Shown in pieces: positions 7,358 through 14,396 of a DNA stretch of 16,863 nt (position 1 is the stretch's first letter; each line of letters opens with the position of its first letter). Where the stretch lies: contig CAZURR010000056.1 of the NCBI GenBank assembly GCA_964622715.1, positions 1 to 16,863 of the forward strand, written 5' to 3'. Source of the stretch: Hyphomicrobium_A sp964622715 (GTDB lineage Bacteria; Pseudomonadota; Alphaproteobacteria; Rhizobiales; Hyphomicrobiaceae). The notes beneath the pieces are model-generated. The model was not told the DNA's origin and made no database searches. It saw only the letters and a list, made by a program, of their open reading frames with translations. A program made the translations under genes and the position numbers.

Positions 7358-8680
7358 ATGAAAGAATTGAAATTGACCAACTTTTCCCAACTCGGTTTGA
7401 ATGCTGCCCTCCTCAAGTCTCTTGACGCTGAAGGCTACACGACGCCGACTCCAATCCAGGCACAAGCCATCCCAAGCGTTGCGGCCGGCAAAGACCTATT
7501 GGGTATAGCCCAAACGGGGACCGGAAAGACGGCAGCCTTCGCGTTGCCGATCCTGCACCGGCTCGCCGCCAACCGCCATCCTGCTATGCGCCGGGGCACG
7601 CGCGTGCTCGTTCTGTCGCCGACACGAGAATTGGCATTACAGATCGCGCAGAGCTTCAAGACCTATGGACGCCATACAGGATTGAGCGTCGCAGTAATTT
7701 TTGGCGGCGTCCCTTACCGGCCGCAGGTCAACGCTATGAGCCGCGGCGTTGACGTCCTCGTCGCGACACCGGGCCGGCTCATCGACCACCTGGAACAGCG
7801 TACCGTCGTGCTCTCTGGCACGGAGATCATTGTTCTGGACGAGGCCGACCAGATGCTCGATATGGGCTTTATTTGGCCCATCCGACAAATCCTTTCCAAG
7901 CTCTCAGCAAAGCGGCAGAGCCTTTTCTTCTCCGCGACAATGCCGCGAGAGATCGGCGCACTTGCAGACGAGATGCTGAGCAATCCCGTGCGCATTGCCG
8001 TCACCCCGGCGGCGAAGACAGTGGATAATGTCAAGCAAAGCGTCATTCACGTCGAAGTGCAGAAAAAGCGATCGCTGCTCATCGAATTGTTCGCTGACAG
8101 GGCGATGCGGCGCGCGCTGGTCTTCACGCGCACCAAGCGCGGCGCAGATAAGGTTGCTCGCCATCTAGAGGCGGCGGGAATCAAGGTTGCCGCGATCCAC
8201 GGCAACAAGAGTCAGGGGCAGCGGGTTGCGGCGCTCGGCGCGTTCCGGGCCGGGCACATTCGCGGGCTCGTCGCAACGGACATTGCCGCGCGTGGCATCG
8301 ACATCGACCAGGTGACGCATGTCGTCAACTACGAGCTGCCGAACATCCCTGAGAGCTACGTCCACCGCATCGGCCGCACGGCACGGGCAGGTGCGCAAGG
8401 CGTCGCCATTTCGCTTTGTGGTAGTGAGGAGCGCGCTATTCTGCGCGACATCGAGCGACTGACCCGTCAAACGATTCCGAGCGTGGACCGCCGCGGTGAT
8501 TCGGCACTTGCCGCTGATCCCCATGATCGCGCGACGAGCGGCGAACATTCAAATGGCAGTTCGCTGCGCAATAAGCGCGTTCACCCTAAGCGGTTCCAGC
8601 ACGCACGCAATGGTGAGGTAGGAGGCGGTAAGCCGAACCCCAAGCAGCGCCGCCAACGCAGAGCAGCCACTGCCCGCTAG
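7358..8680 (+). CDS. rhlE: RhlE-type DEAD-box ATP-dependent RNA helicase
   Basis: The 440-residue product carries all DEAD-box motifs in order. They are a Q motif (NFSQLGL ... PTPIQAQAIP, residues about 8-40), motif I AQTGTGKT (51-58), PTRELA, TPGR, DEAD (161-164), SAT (192-194), the LVFTRTK strand, ATDIAARGIDI and HRIGRTAR (336-343). The core is followed by a basic, low-complexity tail from about residue 375 (KPNPKQRRQRR) that should bind RNA. The order and the tail fit RhlE, which remodels RNA in ribosome assembly, decay or cold adaptation. ATG 7358 directly precedes the Q motif, but its ribosome binding site is weak; a TTG at 7310 would add 16 unconvincing residues. It stands as a single gene. 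Confidence 0.93.
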   Translation: MKELKLTNFSQLGLNAALLKSLDAEGYTTPTPIQAQAIPSVAAGKDLLGIAQTGTGKTAAFALPILHRLAANRHPAMRRGTRVLVLSPTRELALQIAQSFKTYGRHTGLSVAVIFGGVPYRPQVNAMSRGVDVLVATPGRLIDHLEQRTVVLSGTEIIVLDEADQMLDMGFIWPIRQILSKLSAKRQSLFFSATMPREIGALADEMLSNPVRIAVTPAAKTVDNVKQSVIHVEVQKKRSLLIELFADRAMRRALVFTRTKRGADKVARHLEAAGIKVAAIHGNKSQGQRVAALGAFRAGHIRGLVATDIAARGIDIDQVTHVVNYELPNIPESYVHRIGRTARAGAQGVAISLCGSEERAILRDIERLTRQTIPSVDRRGDSALAADPHDRATSGEHSNGSSLRNKRVHPKRFQHARNGEVGGGKPNPKQRRQRRAATAR

Positions 8681-8701
8681 ACAGAGCAACCAGCGGGCGG
8701 T
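8669..8701 (+). terminator. Possible terminator at the end of rhlE
   Basis: ACTGCCCGCT pairs with AGCGGGCGGT across a 13-nt loop, a 10-bp stem with one G-T pair that spans the rhlE stop codon. Only a poor pyrimidine tract (TTCTC) follows, so efficient factor-independent termination is uncertain. Confidence 0.4.
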
Positions 8702-8705
8702 TCTC

Positions 8706-8757
8706 GGTTCCGGTTTGTTGTTCCATCGGCTAGCCTGCTGATCGGAACCAAGGAACC
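8706..8757. repeat. GGAACC direct and inverted repeats upstream of the oxidase gene
   Basis: GGTTCCG at 8706-8712 is a perfect inverted copy of CGGAACC at 8743-8749. A second GGAACC at 8752-8757 repeats the right half in direct orientation, and GTTCC recurs at 8720-8724. The cluster ends 27 nt before the start codon of the hydroxy-acid oxidase. It may be an operator array or a leader hairpin. Confidence 0.45.
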
Positions 8758-8784
8758 TTCGGCGCAAGCTTCGTCTTAGTCACC

Positions 8785-9879
8785 ATGAACAAAGCGCAAG
8801 AACGCGAATTCGCGCCGGTCAACCTGTTCGATTACGAGCGGTTGGCCAAAGAGCACATGACGGCGATGGCCTTCGGCTATTACGCAGGCGGTGCCAAAGA
8901 CGAGATTACTCTCGAGGCGAACCACAAAGCCTTCAACGAGATTTTTCTCCGCTACCGGGTCCTTCGCGGTGTCGGCACGCGTGATACCGCGACGACGGTG
9001 CTGGGCCACAAAGTCGCAATGCCGGTTTTGGTGGCGCCGTGTGCCTTTAACGGCTTGGCGCATCCACTCGGGGAACTGGCGACAGCGCGGGGCGCGAAGG
9101 CGGCCGGCACGGTTTATGTCATGAGCACCATGTCAAACACCTCGATGGAGGATGTCGCCAATGACAGCGACGGTGCTCGCTGGTTCCAGCTTTACATTTA
9201 CAAGGACCGCGGGGTCACGAAGTCGCTTGTCGAGCGGGCCGAGGCGGCGGGCTACACGGCGCTCATTCTGACGGTCGATGCGCCGATGCTCGGACACCGC
9301 GAGGCTGACGTCCGCAACCATTTCCATTTGCCGGACGGCTTGGTCGCCGCGAATCTAGACGATCCGAAGCTAGGCAAAGTACCCCATGTCGCCGGAGCCT
9401 CTGGCATCGCAGAATATTTTGCCGGTCTGTTAGACGACGATTTAACGTGGCGCGACGTGGAGTGGTTGCGCTCGCTCACCAGCCTGCCCGTTCTTGTGAA
9501 GGGCATCGACCGCGGTGATGATGCCAAGAACGCTGTCGACGCGGGCGCCGCGGCGATCATCTGTTCAAATCACGGTGGCAGGCAACTCGACACTGCGCGG
9601 CCATCCATTTGGGCATTGCCCGAAGTGATCGAGGCGGTTGACGGCAGCGTCGAGGTGCTTGTCGACGGCGGCATTCGACGTGGAACCGACGTGCTCAAGG
9701 CGCTCGCATTTGGCGCGCGGGCGGTGCTATTGGGGCGTCCGATCCTGTGGGGTTTAGCTGTCGATGGTGAGGCCGGTGTGCGCCGCGTTCTCGAATTGCT
9801 GCACGCCGAGTTTGACCAAACGATGGGGCTCTGCGGCTGCCGAAATACCGGCGAGATCACGCGCGACTTGATCGCCTGA
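8785..9879 (+). CDS. FMN-dependent alpha-hydroxy-acid oxidase/dehydrogenase
   Basis: This 364-residue protein is of the glycolate oxidase/L-lactate dehydrogenase (LldD) family, a single TIM barrel that oxidises an alpha-hydroxy acid to the keto acid using FMN. Aligned with spinach glycolate oxidase, the active-site residues are present: Tyr32 (GYYAGGA; Tyr24), Tyr137 (QLYIYKDR; Tyr129), Asp165 (LTVDAP; Asp157), Arg172 (Arg164), Lys239 (VLVKGI; Lys230), and His263 with Arg266 (SNHGGRQLD; His254, Arg257). Glycolate oxidase Trp108 is replaced by Met116, so substrate range may differ. There is no 100-residue cytochrome domain and no membrane segment, so it is probably a soluble oxidase. The ribosome binding site is weak. 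The true substrate (lactate, glycolate, mandelate or other) is unknown. Confidence 0.93.
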   Translation: MNKAQEREFAPVNLFDYERLAKEHMTAMAFGYYAGGAKDEITLEANHKAFNEIFLRYRVLRGVGTRDTATTVLGHKVAMPVLVAPCAFNGLAHPLGELATARGAKAAGTVYVMSTMSNTSMEDVANDSDGARWFQLYIYKDRGVTKSLVERAEAAGYTALILTVDAPMLGHREADVRNHFHLPDGLVAANLDDPKLGKVPHVAGASGIAEYFAGLLDDDLTWRDVEWLRSLTSLPVLVKGIDRGDDAKNAVDAGAAAIICSNHGGRQLDTARPSIWALPEVIEAVDGSVEVLVDGGIRRGTDVLKALAFGARAVLLGRPILWGLAVDGEAGVRRVLELLHAEFDQTMGLCGCRNTGEITRDLIA

Positions 9880-10090
9880 TGGCGCACGTTGATGGGTCTA
9901 ACGCACGTCGATCGAAGACCGGCTAAGGCGGCAACTCAAAACGGTTTCACTCACGATGAAGCAAACCCGAGTGCGCGATCTCTCCAACAACCTATTTTTG
10001 AGTCATCTGCCAGCGTGTCCCAAAATTGCTCGAATCGAATCCGCAATTTGTTTCGCGGGGGCGCTCAAACTCAACGAGGGATACACACTC

Positions 10091-10273
10091 ATGACCCACA
10101 AAACATACATCGCATTGGCTACGTCGTTCGCGCTTGCATTGGGTTCTCTTTCAGCGGCTTTTGCTGACGATGCGCCTATGGACGACAAAGCCGCCACCAC
10201 AACTGAAGGCACGGCGGCACCAGCTGGCGATGCGCCTGATAAGTCGGCTGAGACGTCCGACGACAAGGGCTAA
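10091..10273 (+). CDS. Small exported acidic protein
   Basis: The 60-residue product starts at ATG 10091 with GAGGGA about 9 nt upstream. Residues 1-25 form a clear signal peptide (MTHK, a hydrophobic stretch, then AAFA before the likely cleavage). The mature 35 residues begin DDAPMDDK and are rich in Asp, Ala, Thr, Pro and Lys, probably disordered and strongly acidic, ending DDKG. A phrase with GDAP recurs within it. I recognise no family. An in-frame ATG at 9956 would hide the signal peptide behind 45 residues and is unlikely. It sits alone between the oxidase and the epimerase genes. A periplasmic cation-binding or stress role is possible but not shown. Confidence 0.7.
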   Translation: MTHKTYIALATSFALALGSLSAAFADDAPMDDKAATTTEGTAAPAGDAPDKSAETSDDKG

Positions 10274-10434
10274 GGCTGTCTGAGAGAAGAGCAGTAATGC
10301 CCATGTGGTGCCATTGTCTGCTGCGCTAGCCTGAATGGGGCCGCTCTGTAAAATTTCGCATGGCGGCTCCAAAATTCCAACTGCTTCACGCAAATCGGAG
10401 AACGGTTACAACCAACGCGAGCCCCATGATTGGA

Positions 10435-10475
10435 ACGCTCGCCCGGGGGCGGTCATTTCAACGAGCGTGGGCGAG
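10435..10475. repeat. Overlapping inverted repeats after the epimerase gene
   Basis: ACGCTCG (10435-10441) pairs with CGAGCGT (10462-10468), and the overlapping CTCGCCC (10438-10444) pairs with GGGCGAG (10469-10475). The two stems share bases and so are mutually exclusive. They lie immediately after the - strand stop codon (10477-10479) and in the convergent gap with the small exported gene. They might serve as a 3'-end structure, but no T-run follows on either strand. Confidence 0.4.
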
Positions 10476-10476
10476 A

Positions 10477-11424
10477 TTAAGCGTCCGAGCCAATGCGAAT
10501 ACGAAAGGTCGCGCGAAAACGGCCACCTGGTTTCACGAGTCGCAAGCCTTCACCGCTGATAAGAGCGTTCGCAGGTGCGGTCATCGGCTCGAACGCGATG
10601 TAATCGGAGTCCTTCGGGGCGAAGACCTGCGCATTCGGGAAGCCCTCAACCAGCTCTACGGAGATGCGGCGACCGGCACCTGCAATGCAGAATGCGGCGC
10701 CTTTCTCAAGCAAGGCAAAACCGTCATCGAAGTCGCGTTCGCCGAGATAGTCGTCGAGACCGCCGTAGGCTTCCTTGCGGCCGGTTGGGATCCCGCGTTG
10801 ATCGAGCACTAGCCGGCGTATGGCCGGCAGTGTCAGCCGCCAGTTGGCGCGCGGTAGACCTGGCATACCGATATAGGGGTGAAAGCCGAAGCTCACCGGT
10901 ATTGGTCCATCGCCACCCGCAAACAGCTCCGTCGCCAGGGTCAGGCTGTCGGATTGGAGGGCAGCCGTCATCGTCAACCGGTGGCGGAACGGGAAAATCG
11001 CAAGACGCTCCGCGCTCGACCAATCGAGGCCGGCGGTCAGGCGGTCCTGCCGGGTCGCGATGACGCCCCAGGACAGATGCGACCATGGAATGCCGTGCAT
11101 CGGCAGGCCGTGCGCATCGAAGTGGAGGAGCGGTGATTCTGGATCGAGCACTACCGACCGCCCAGCTGCTTCATAGCGCGCAGCGGCGAGCCGGTTGGCC
11201 CACGGATAGAGGAACGGGATTCCGGCGGTACTGCCTTTTGCGGCAGCTGTCTTGAGATCTTGCAGCCGACGCAGGATTTCCGTGCCCTGGTGGCGGAGCG
11301 AGATACCCAGCATCCCATGGTTGGGTAGGAAAACGGCCGCAAGGTCACCAGCGGTAAGAGCCGTTGCCGAGGGATCTTCCAAGGGATTGGCAAATTGCGC
11401 GTTGGATTGCTGCGATTGCGTCAT
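10477..11424 (-). CDS. Aldose 1-epimerase (galactose mutarotase-like) family protein
   Basis: The 315-residue protein has the galactose mutarotase beta-sandwich signature. It contains FLPNHGMLGISLRHQG near the N-terminus, then GIPFLYPWANRL, HGIPWSHLSW, FGFHPYIGMP with the likely catalytic acid His182, and FEPMTAPANAL with the likely catalytic base Glu279. Such enzymes interconvert alpha and beta anomers of free or phosphorylated hexoses in the cytoplasm. I start at ATG 11424; an in-frame TTG at 11460 would add 12 residues (AKTAAGKSRST), and neither has a strong ribosome binding site. The exact sugar is unknown. The gene is alone on its strand here. Confidence 0.88.
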   Translation of the reverse strand: MTQSQQSNAQFANPLEDPSATALTAGDLAAVFLPNHGMLGISLRHQGTEILRRLQDLKTAAAKGSTAGIPFLYPWANRLAAARYEAAGRSVVLDPESPLLHFDAHGLPMHGIPWSHLSWGVIATRQDRLTAGLDWSSAERLAIFPFRHRLTMTAALQSDSLTLATELFAGGDGPIPVSFGFHPYIGMPGLPRANWRLTLPAIRRLVLDQRGIPTGRKEAYGGLDDYLGERDFDDGFALLEKGAAFCIAGAGRRISVELVEGFPNAQVFAPKDSDYIAFEPMTAPANALISGEGLRLVKPGGRFRATFRIRIGSDA

Positions 11425-11587
11425 TGTCGAGCGGCTCTTACCCGCCGCGGTTTTCGCCAAGGCTTCTTGAGGCGGCAGAGAATCGGGTCGTTAGCGTTCA
11501 AGCAGATCCTGTCGTTCGTAGTCCGGACAAAAGTATCAGCTTGGACGCAGCATCACACAACAGTGAAGTTTTATTTGCCGTAAGGAT

Positions 11588-11612
11588 GTCGGGGCGCGTA
11601 ACGGTCCCCGAC
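11588..11612. promoter_or_regulatory. Inverted repeat upstream of microprotein B
   Basis: GTCGGGG and CCCCGAC form a perfect 7-bp dyad separated by 11 nt. It ends 56 nt before the start of the small gene at 11669. It may be an operator or a leader hairpin. Its sequence differs from the dyad upstream of microprotein A. Confidence 0.35.
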
Positions 11613-11668
11613 GCTCAACGTAGTTCCTAGTGTGCGTGCTTTCGGGCACAAGACCAAGGAAGAATCAC

Positions 11669-11752
11669 ATGTCTGAGTTTATTCGCAGCGGCCTCATCGT
11701 TTGCATGGGTCTTACCGTGTTGGGCGCGGGCTTCGTCGTCATTCTGAATTGA
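11669..11752 (+). CDS. 27-residue single-span membrane microprotein, copy B
   Basis: This short ATG-to-TGA frame has AAGGA ending 8 nt upstream of the start. The product begins MSEFIRSGLIV, continues CMGLTVLGAG and ends VVILN, which predicts one membrane helix after a short N-terminus with one acidic and one basic residue. It is the paralogue of the product at 172-258: identical at 21 of 27 aligned positions, one residue shorter at the C-terminus and lacking the second Cys (Gly19 instead). Seven identical residues are encoded by different synonymous codons, while flanking DNA shows no similarity. That indicates selection on the peptide. It stands alone, downstream of and divergent from the epimerase gene. 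Family and function are unknown to me. Confidence 0.77.
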   Translation: MSEFIRSGLIVCMGLTVLGAGFVVILN

Positions 11753-11922
11753 AATTGATCGTCGCTGCGTAGAAAGCCGTGGGCCTTCTGGAAGAGAGCC
11801 GAGGGTGCTGTTCAAGCAATAAGGCCGGCTATTCAGCGTGACCATAAACTTCGGTCGGGTTCTCCGTCGCGTAGACGGTCTCAGAACTCCCGAGTACTAT
11901 CCGTGAGCCTTTGCCTTCCAGG

Positions 11923-12006
11923 TCAGGGAAAATCAAGAGCACTTGGCTCAGGTTCACTCAGACTGGCCCCTTCGTCATTCGTGCGATTGAGGCAAACAAT
12001 CTTCAT
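11923..12006 (-). CDS. Candidate 27-residue peptide with strong ribosome binding site
   Basis: An ATG-to-TGA frame is preceded on the - strand by AGGAG with a 7-nt spacer, a very good initiation context. The product begins MKIVCLNRTNDEG and ends LSEPEPSALDFP; it is hydrophilic, acidic in its second half and without a membrane segment. It lies 178 nt downstream of the DUF2173 gene on the same strand. No family is recognisable and no second copy is in the window, so there is no conservation evidence. It might be a small protein, a leader peptide or a chance frame. Confidence 0.45.
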   Translation of the reverse strand: MKIVCLNRTNDEGASLSEPEPSALDFP

Positions 12007-12070
12007 TATGAGACTCCTATGTTGAGGCCCCATCGCATATCTGCTTGCATGTTTCGAGGAAAGGGGCCTG

Positions 12071-12084
12071 CCTCCTGACGGAGG
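12071..12084. repeat. Tight CCTCC/GGAGG hairpin
   Basis: CCTCC TGAC GGAGG is a perfect 5-bp stem with a 4-nt loop in the gap between the DUF2173 gene and the mini-ORF. Either strand would expose a ribosome-binding-like or anti-Shine-Dalgarno sequence when open. It could lie in a transcript leader or small RNA; chance cannot be ruled out. Confidence 0.3.
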
Positions 12085-12184
12085 GGACCGGCAGACAACG
12101 GGCCCACTTCGCGCCGTTAAGATTCGCCACTCGCGAGCCTCGATGGCGCGGGAACGAGTATGTGCGGCACGACACGTCGGTGTT

Positions 12185-12526
12185 TCACCGATCGCCGATG
12201 AGCAATTGGAAAAGCTGGTTGAAGTCGGCCTTATCTGTCTTGATGAATAGACCCTTAAAGCCCTTGCCACCAATTGCGACCGTATAGTCCCCGCCCGAGT
12301 AGGCCCAGCCCTGCTGTGGGAGCCAGGAGGAGTTGCTCAACTTTTCGAAGGCCTTCCCCACAGTGTTAAAGCTCATCGTGACAGCAGCGCAAAACTGCGC
12401 TGCCATTGCCGCAACTTCCGGCGATGTTGTCGCGTTCGCCTTGTGACCTAGAAGCTTGCCGTCGGTGGCAAACTCGAATGCAATGACAACGCCGTCAATC
12501 TGGGCGAGCTCGTCGAGTGTTGCCAA
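12185..12526 (-). CDS. DUF2173 family protein (roadblock-like)
   Basis: The 113-residue product matches the DUF2173 pattern along its whole length: an N-terminal MATLDELAQIDGVVIAFEF with DGKLLGHK, a central all-helical part with Cys and Met residues, SSWLPQQGWAYSGGDYTVAI, and a C-terminal FIKTDKADFNQLFQLL. The predicted start is TTG, with AGGAG 9 nt upstream. Members are small cytoplasmic proteins with a roadblock/LC7-like alpha-beta plan and no established function; they occur in metabolically versatile and metal- or sulfur-exposed bacteria. The gene is transcribed away from the YciI-like gene, and the small peptide frame at 11923-12006 follows it. Confidence 0.85.
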   Translation of the reverse strand: MATLDELAQIDGVVIAFEFATDGKLLGHKANATTSPEVAAMAAQFCAAVTMSFNTVGKAFEKLSNSSWLPQQGWAYSGGDYTVAIGGKGFKGLFIKTDKADFNQLFQLLIGDR

Positions 12527-12540
12527 GGTCAGGATCTCCT

Positions 12541-12874
12541 ATGCAAAGAGGAAAGTAGCAGCATAGGACAAAATCGAGAATTCGTCAGAGAGGCCATCGC
12601 CCATGCTCGTCATTGCGCGCTGCGGCCGGCAGTTTGAACTTGCTACCCCGGCTCCGATCACGAAAGATATGTTGCCAGGAAAGCTTCTAACGATAGGCCG
12701 CCGGACCAGGATCTCCGTTGTTAGTGCACGAGATGACGGTTCAGGGCAAGGCTCCGCAAGACGTGGATGGTCGGCCGTTGCAATGGGGAGGTTCAAAACC
12801 TGATCTATACCGCTGGGACCAGCTTGCATGAGCGCGGCGCGACAAACGGAAATTGAGAAACCGGAGAAAATCTC
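12541..12874. other. Divergent intergenic region, no clear gene
   Basis: This spacer separates the divergent DUF2173 and YciI-like genes and should contain both promoters. An open frame of 66 codons at 12603-12803 (+) has a GAGAGG some 9 nt before its ATG but no family resemblance and mixed codon use, so I do not call it. A 120-codon frame on the - strand is likewise unsupported. Confidence 0.35.
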
Positions 12875-13189
12875 ATGTCGAACTACGTCTTTGCCTATCA
12901 CGGCGGCAGAAGGCCTAAGAGCCCTGAGGAGGGAGCCAAATATAAGGCGAAATGGAAAGCCTGGGTCGGCGGCCTTGGCGATGCCGCGGTCAACCCCGCC
13001 ATACCCCTGGGAAAGTCCAAGACCGTAAGCTCAAGTGGTGTGTCAGACGATGGTGGTTCGAATCCCTTGTCAGGGTTTTCGATCGTGAAGGCCGACAGCA
13101 TGGATGCTGCTCTTGAGATGGCCAAGGGATGCCCGCACCTTGAACTCGATGGCACACTGGAGGTCGCAGAAGTGATGGAAATGAAGTGA
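12875..13189 (+). CDS. YciI/DGPF-domain-like small protein
   Basis: The 104-residue product starts at ATG 12875 with GGAGA 8 nt upstream. The ferredoxin-like YCII fold is suggested by an N-terminal strand YVFAYHGG, a central Pro/Gly region and the C-terminal pattern GFSIVKADSMDAALEMAKGCPHLELDGTLEVAEV. This pattern is typical of the DGPF/YCII family, whose members act as small dimeric enzymes or accessory proteins, often near sigma factors or stress genes. No catalytic role can be assigned. It is divergent from the DUF2173 gene, and a 293-nt spacer without a clear gene separates it from the hemolysin III-like gene. Confidence 0.85.
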   Translation: MSNYVFAYHGGRRPKSPEEGAKYKAKWKAWVGGLGDAAVNPAIPLGKSKTVSSSGVSDDGGSNPLSGFSIVKADSMDAALEMAKGCPHLELDGTLEVAEVMEMK

Positions 13190-13482
13190 TGCAAGTGTCG
13201 TCCCCAGCATCGCGACCTGGTCATGCTGGAGGGATGTGGGAAAGATGCAACGCGGCGCGAGCGCCCCATTTCAACGCGACCGCGGCGCGCGGAGTCTTTG
13301 GACCCTTGCAATTCTGTCCAGGCGAACGACATCTCGCAATGGGTACGTCGCCTTGCTCGGCTCCAAAGAGGTTGGATCAGGGCGAGCAGTGGGGGCCAAA
13401 CCATACCCCCGCTGCAATTGGCGCTTCCTGGCCCCCTATAGCCACATACGGACTCACCGCCCCGAAATTGCAACTGGCTCTC

Positions 13483-14130
13483 ATGACCGAAAATCGTCCC
13501 AGGTACACTTATAGCGAGCGTGTGGCTGATGGCGTCCTTCACGTCGTCGGTGTGACAGCCAGCCTTGTGGCGGCGACGATACTCGTCATCTTCGCTTTCC
13601 AGCATCTACCTTCGTTATCGTTTGTCGGTTTATCGATTTATGGCGCGGCGCTCGTTGCAGTGTTTGGCTGCTCGGCAGCATATCACTTGAGCAGTAGACC
13701 CAGCCTCAAGGCCATCCTGCGCCGGTGCGATCATGCGGCAATCTATTTCAAGATCGCTGGGACCTACACACCCTTTGCAATGCTCAAGATTGGTGGGACA
13801 ACCGGCTTTGCTCTCCTGGGGCTTGTTTGGGTCGTCTCCGTATTCGGAGCCACCGCCAAGCTGCTATGGCCAGAGCGCTTAGTGCGAACATCTTACTTTC
13901 TTTACCTAGCTCTGGGGTGGTCAATCATCCTGGCGCTCGATCCACTTTTGCTAGCAGTTTCGCCTCATGTGCTTCTCCTGCTGGCGGTCGGCGGCGGCCT
14001 CTACACCTCCGGGATCGTCTTTCATCTTTGGGAAAAGCTGCACTATCACAATGCGATTTGGCACGCGTTCGTCTTGGCGGCATCGACGTGTCACTTTGCA
14101 GCGATAACCAAAGCTGTCGTGTTCGTCTGA
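13483..14130 (+). CDS. Hemolysin III (HlyIII/PAQR-like) family membrane protein
   Basis: The 215-residue protein has about seven transmembrane segments and the family metal-site signatures: SAAYH in helix 2 (His68), CDHAAIYFKIAGTYTP (Asp83) and the C-terminal HNAIWHAFVLAASTCHF with His189, His194 and His204. Bacterial members are relatives of adiponectin receptors with a likely zinc-dependent hydrolase site; the haemolysin name reflects early overexpression work and does not imply virulence. I begin at ATG 13483, just before the usual ERVADGVLHVVG entry into helix 1. The frame is open for another 297 nt upstream to 13186, but that extension is not family-like. No strong ribosome binding site precedes 13483. 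Confidence 0.9.
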   Translation: MTENRPRYTYSERVADGVLHVVGVTASLVAATILVIFAFQHLPSLSFVGLSIYGAALVAVFGCSAAYHLSSRPSLKAILRRCDHAAIYFKIAGTYTPFAMLKIGGTTGFALLGLVWVVSVFGATAKLLWPERLVRTSYFLYLALGWSIILALDPLLLAVSPHVLLLLAVGGGLYTSGIVFHLWEKLHYHNAIWHAFVLAASTCHFAAITKAVVFV

Positions 14131-14396
14131 AAAACCACACACGTCTTGCCCGCGCTTGCGCCGACCCATCTTGGCCCTACCTCCCGCTGATCCTGTTCCA
14201 ACGAAGGAATCACGGTTCGGGCCAAGGCTCAACGGGTGTTTTGCAACACGTTCGGGGGTAATGCGGACATCGCTGACGCACGCGTAGCCAAGGGCGAGGC
14301 CAGTCGCTTAGCAATGAAAGCAGGCTGCCCTTACCCGATGACGAGCTGAGTTCCTAATGCAGCGCTTTGCCGTGTCAAGCCAACAGCAACCGCCGT

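Noticed and set aside
12603..12803. 66-codon frame with GAGAGG before ATG
   Set aside because: It has mixed codon use, no family resemblance and only a moderate start signal, in a region that should contain promoters.
12898..13605. 235-codon - strand frame over the YciI-like gene and its downstream spacer
   Set aside because: It has no domain resemblance, is antisense to the supported YciI-like gene over half its length and has low-complexity Ser/Arg content.
14235..14248. GTGTT-TTGC-AACAC hairpin after the hemolysin III gene as a terminator
   Set aside because: The stem is short and AT-rich, lies over 100 nt after the stop codon and is not followed by a T-run.
13725..14261. 178-codon + strand frame overlapping the hemolysin III gene
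   Set aside because: It is an alternative frame of a gene with clear family motifs and has no ribosome binding site.
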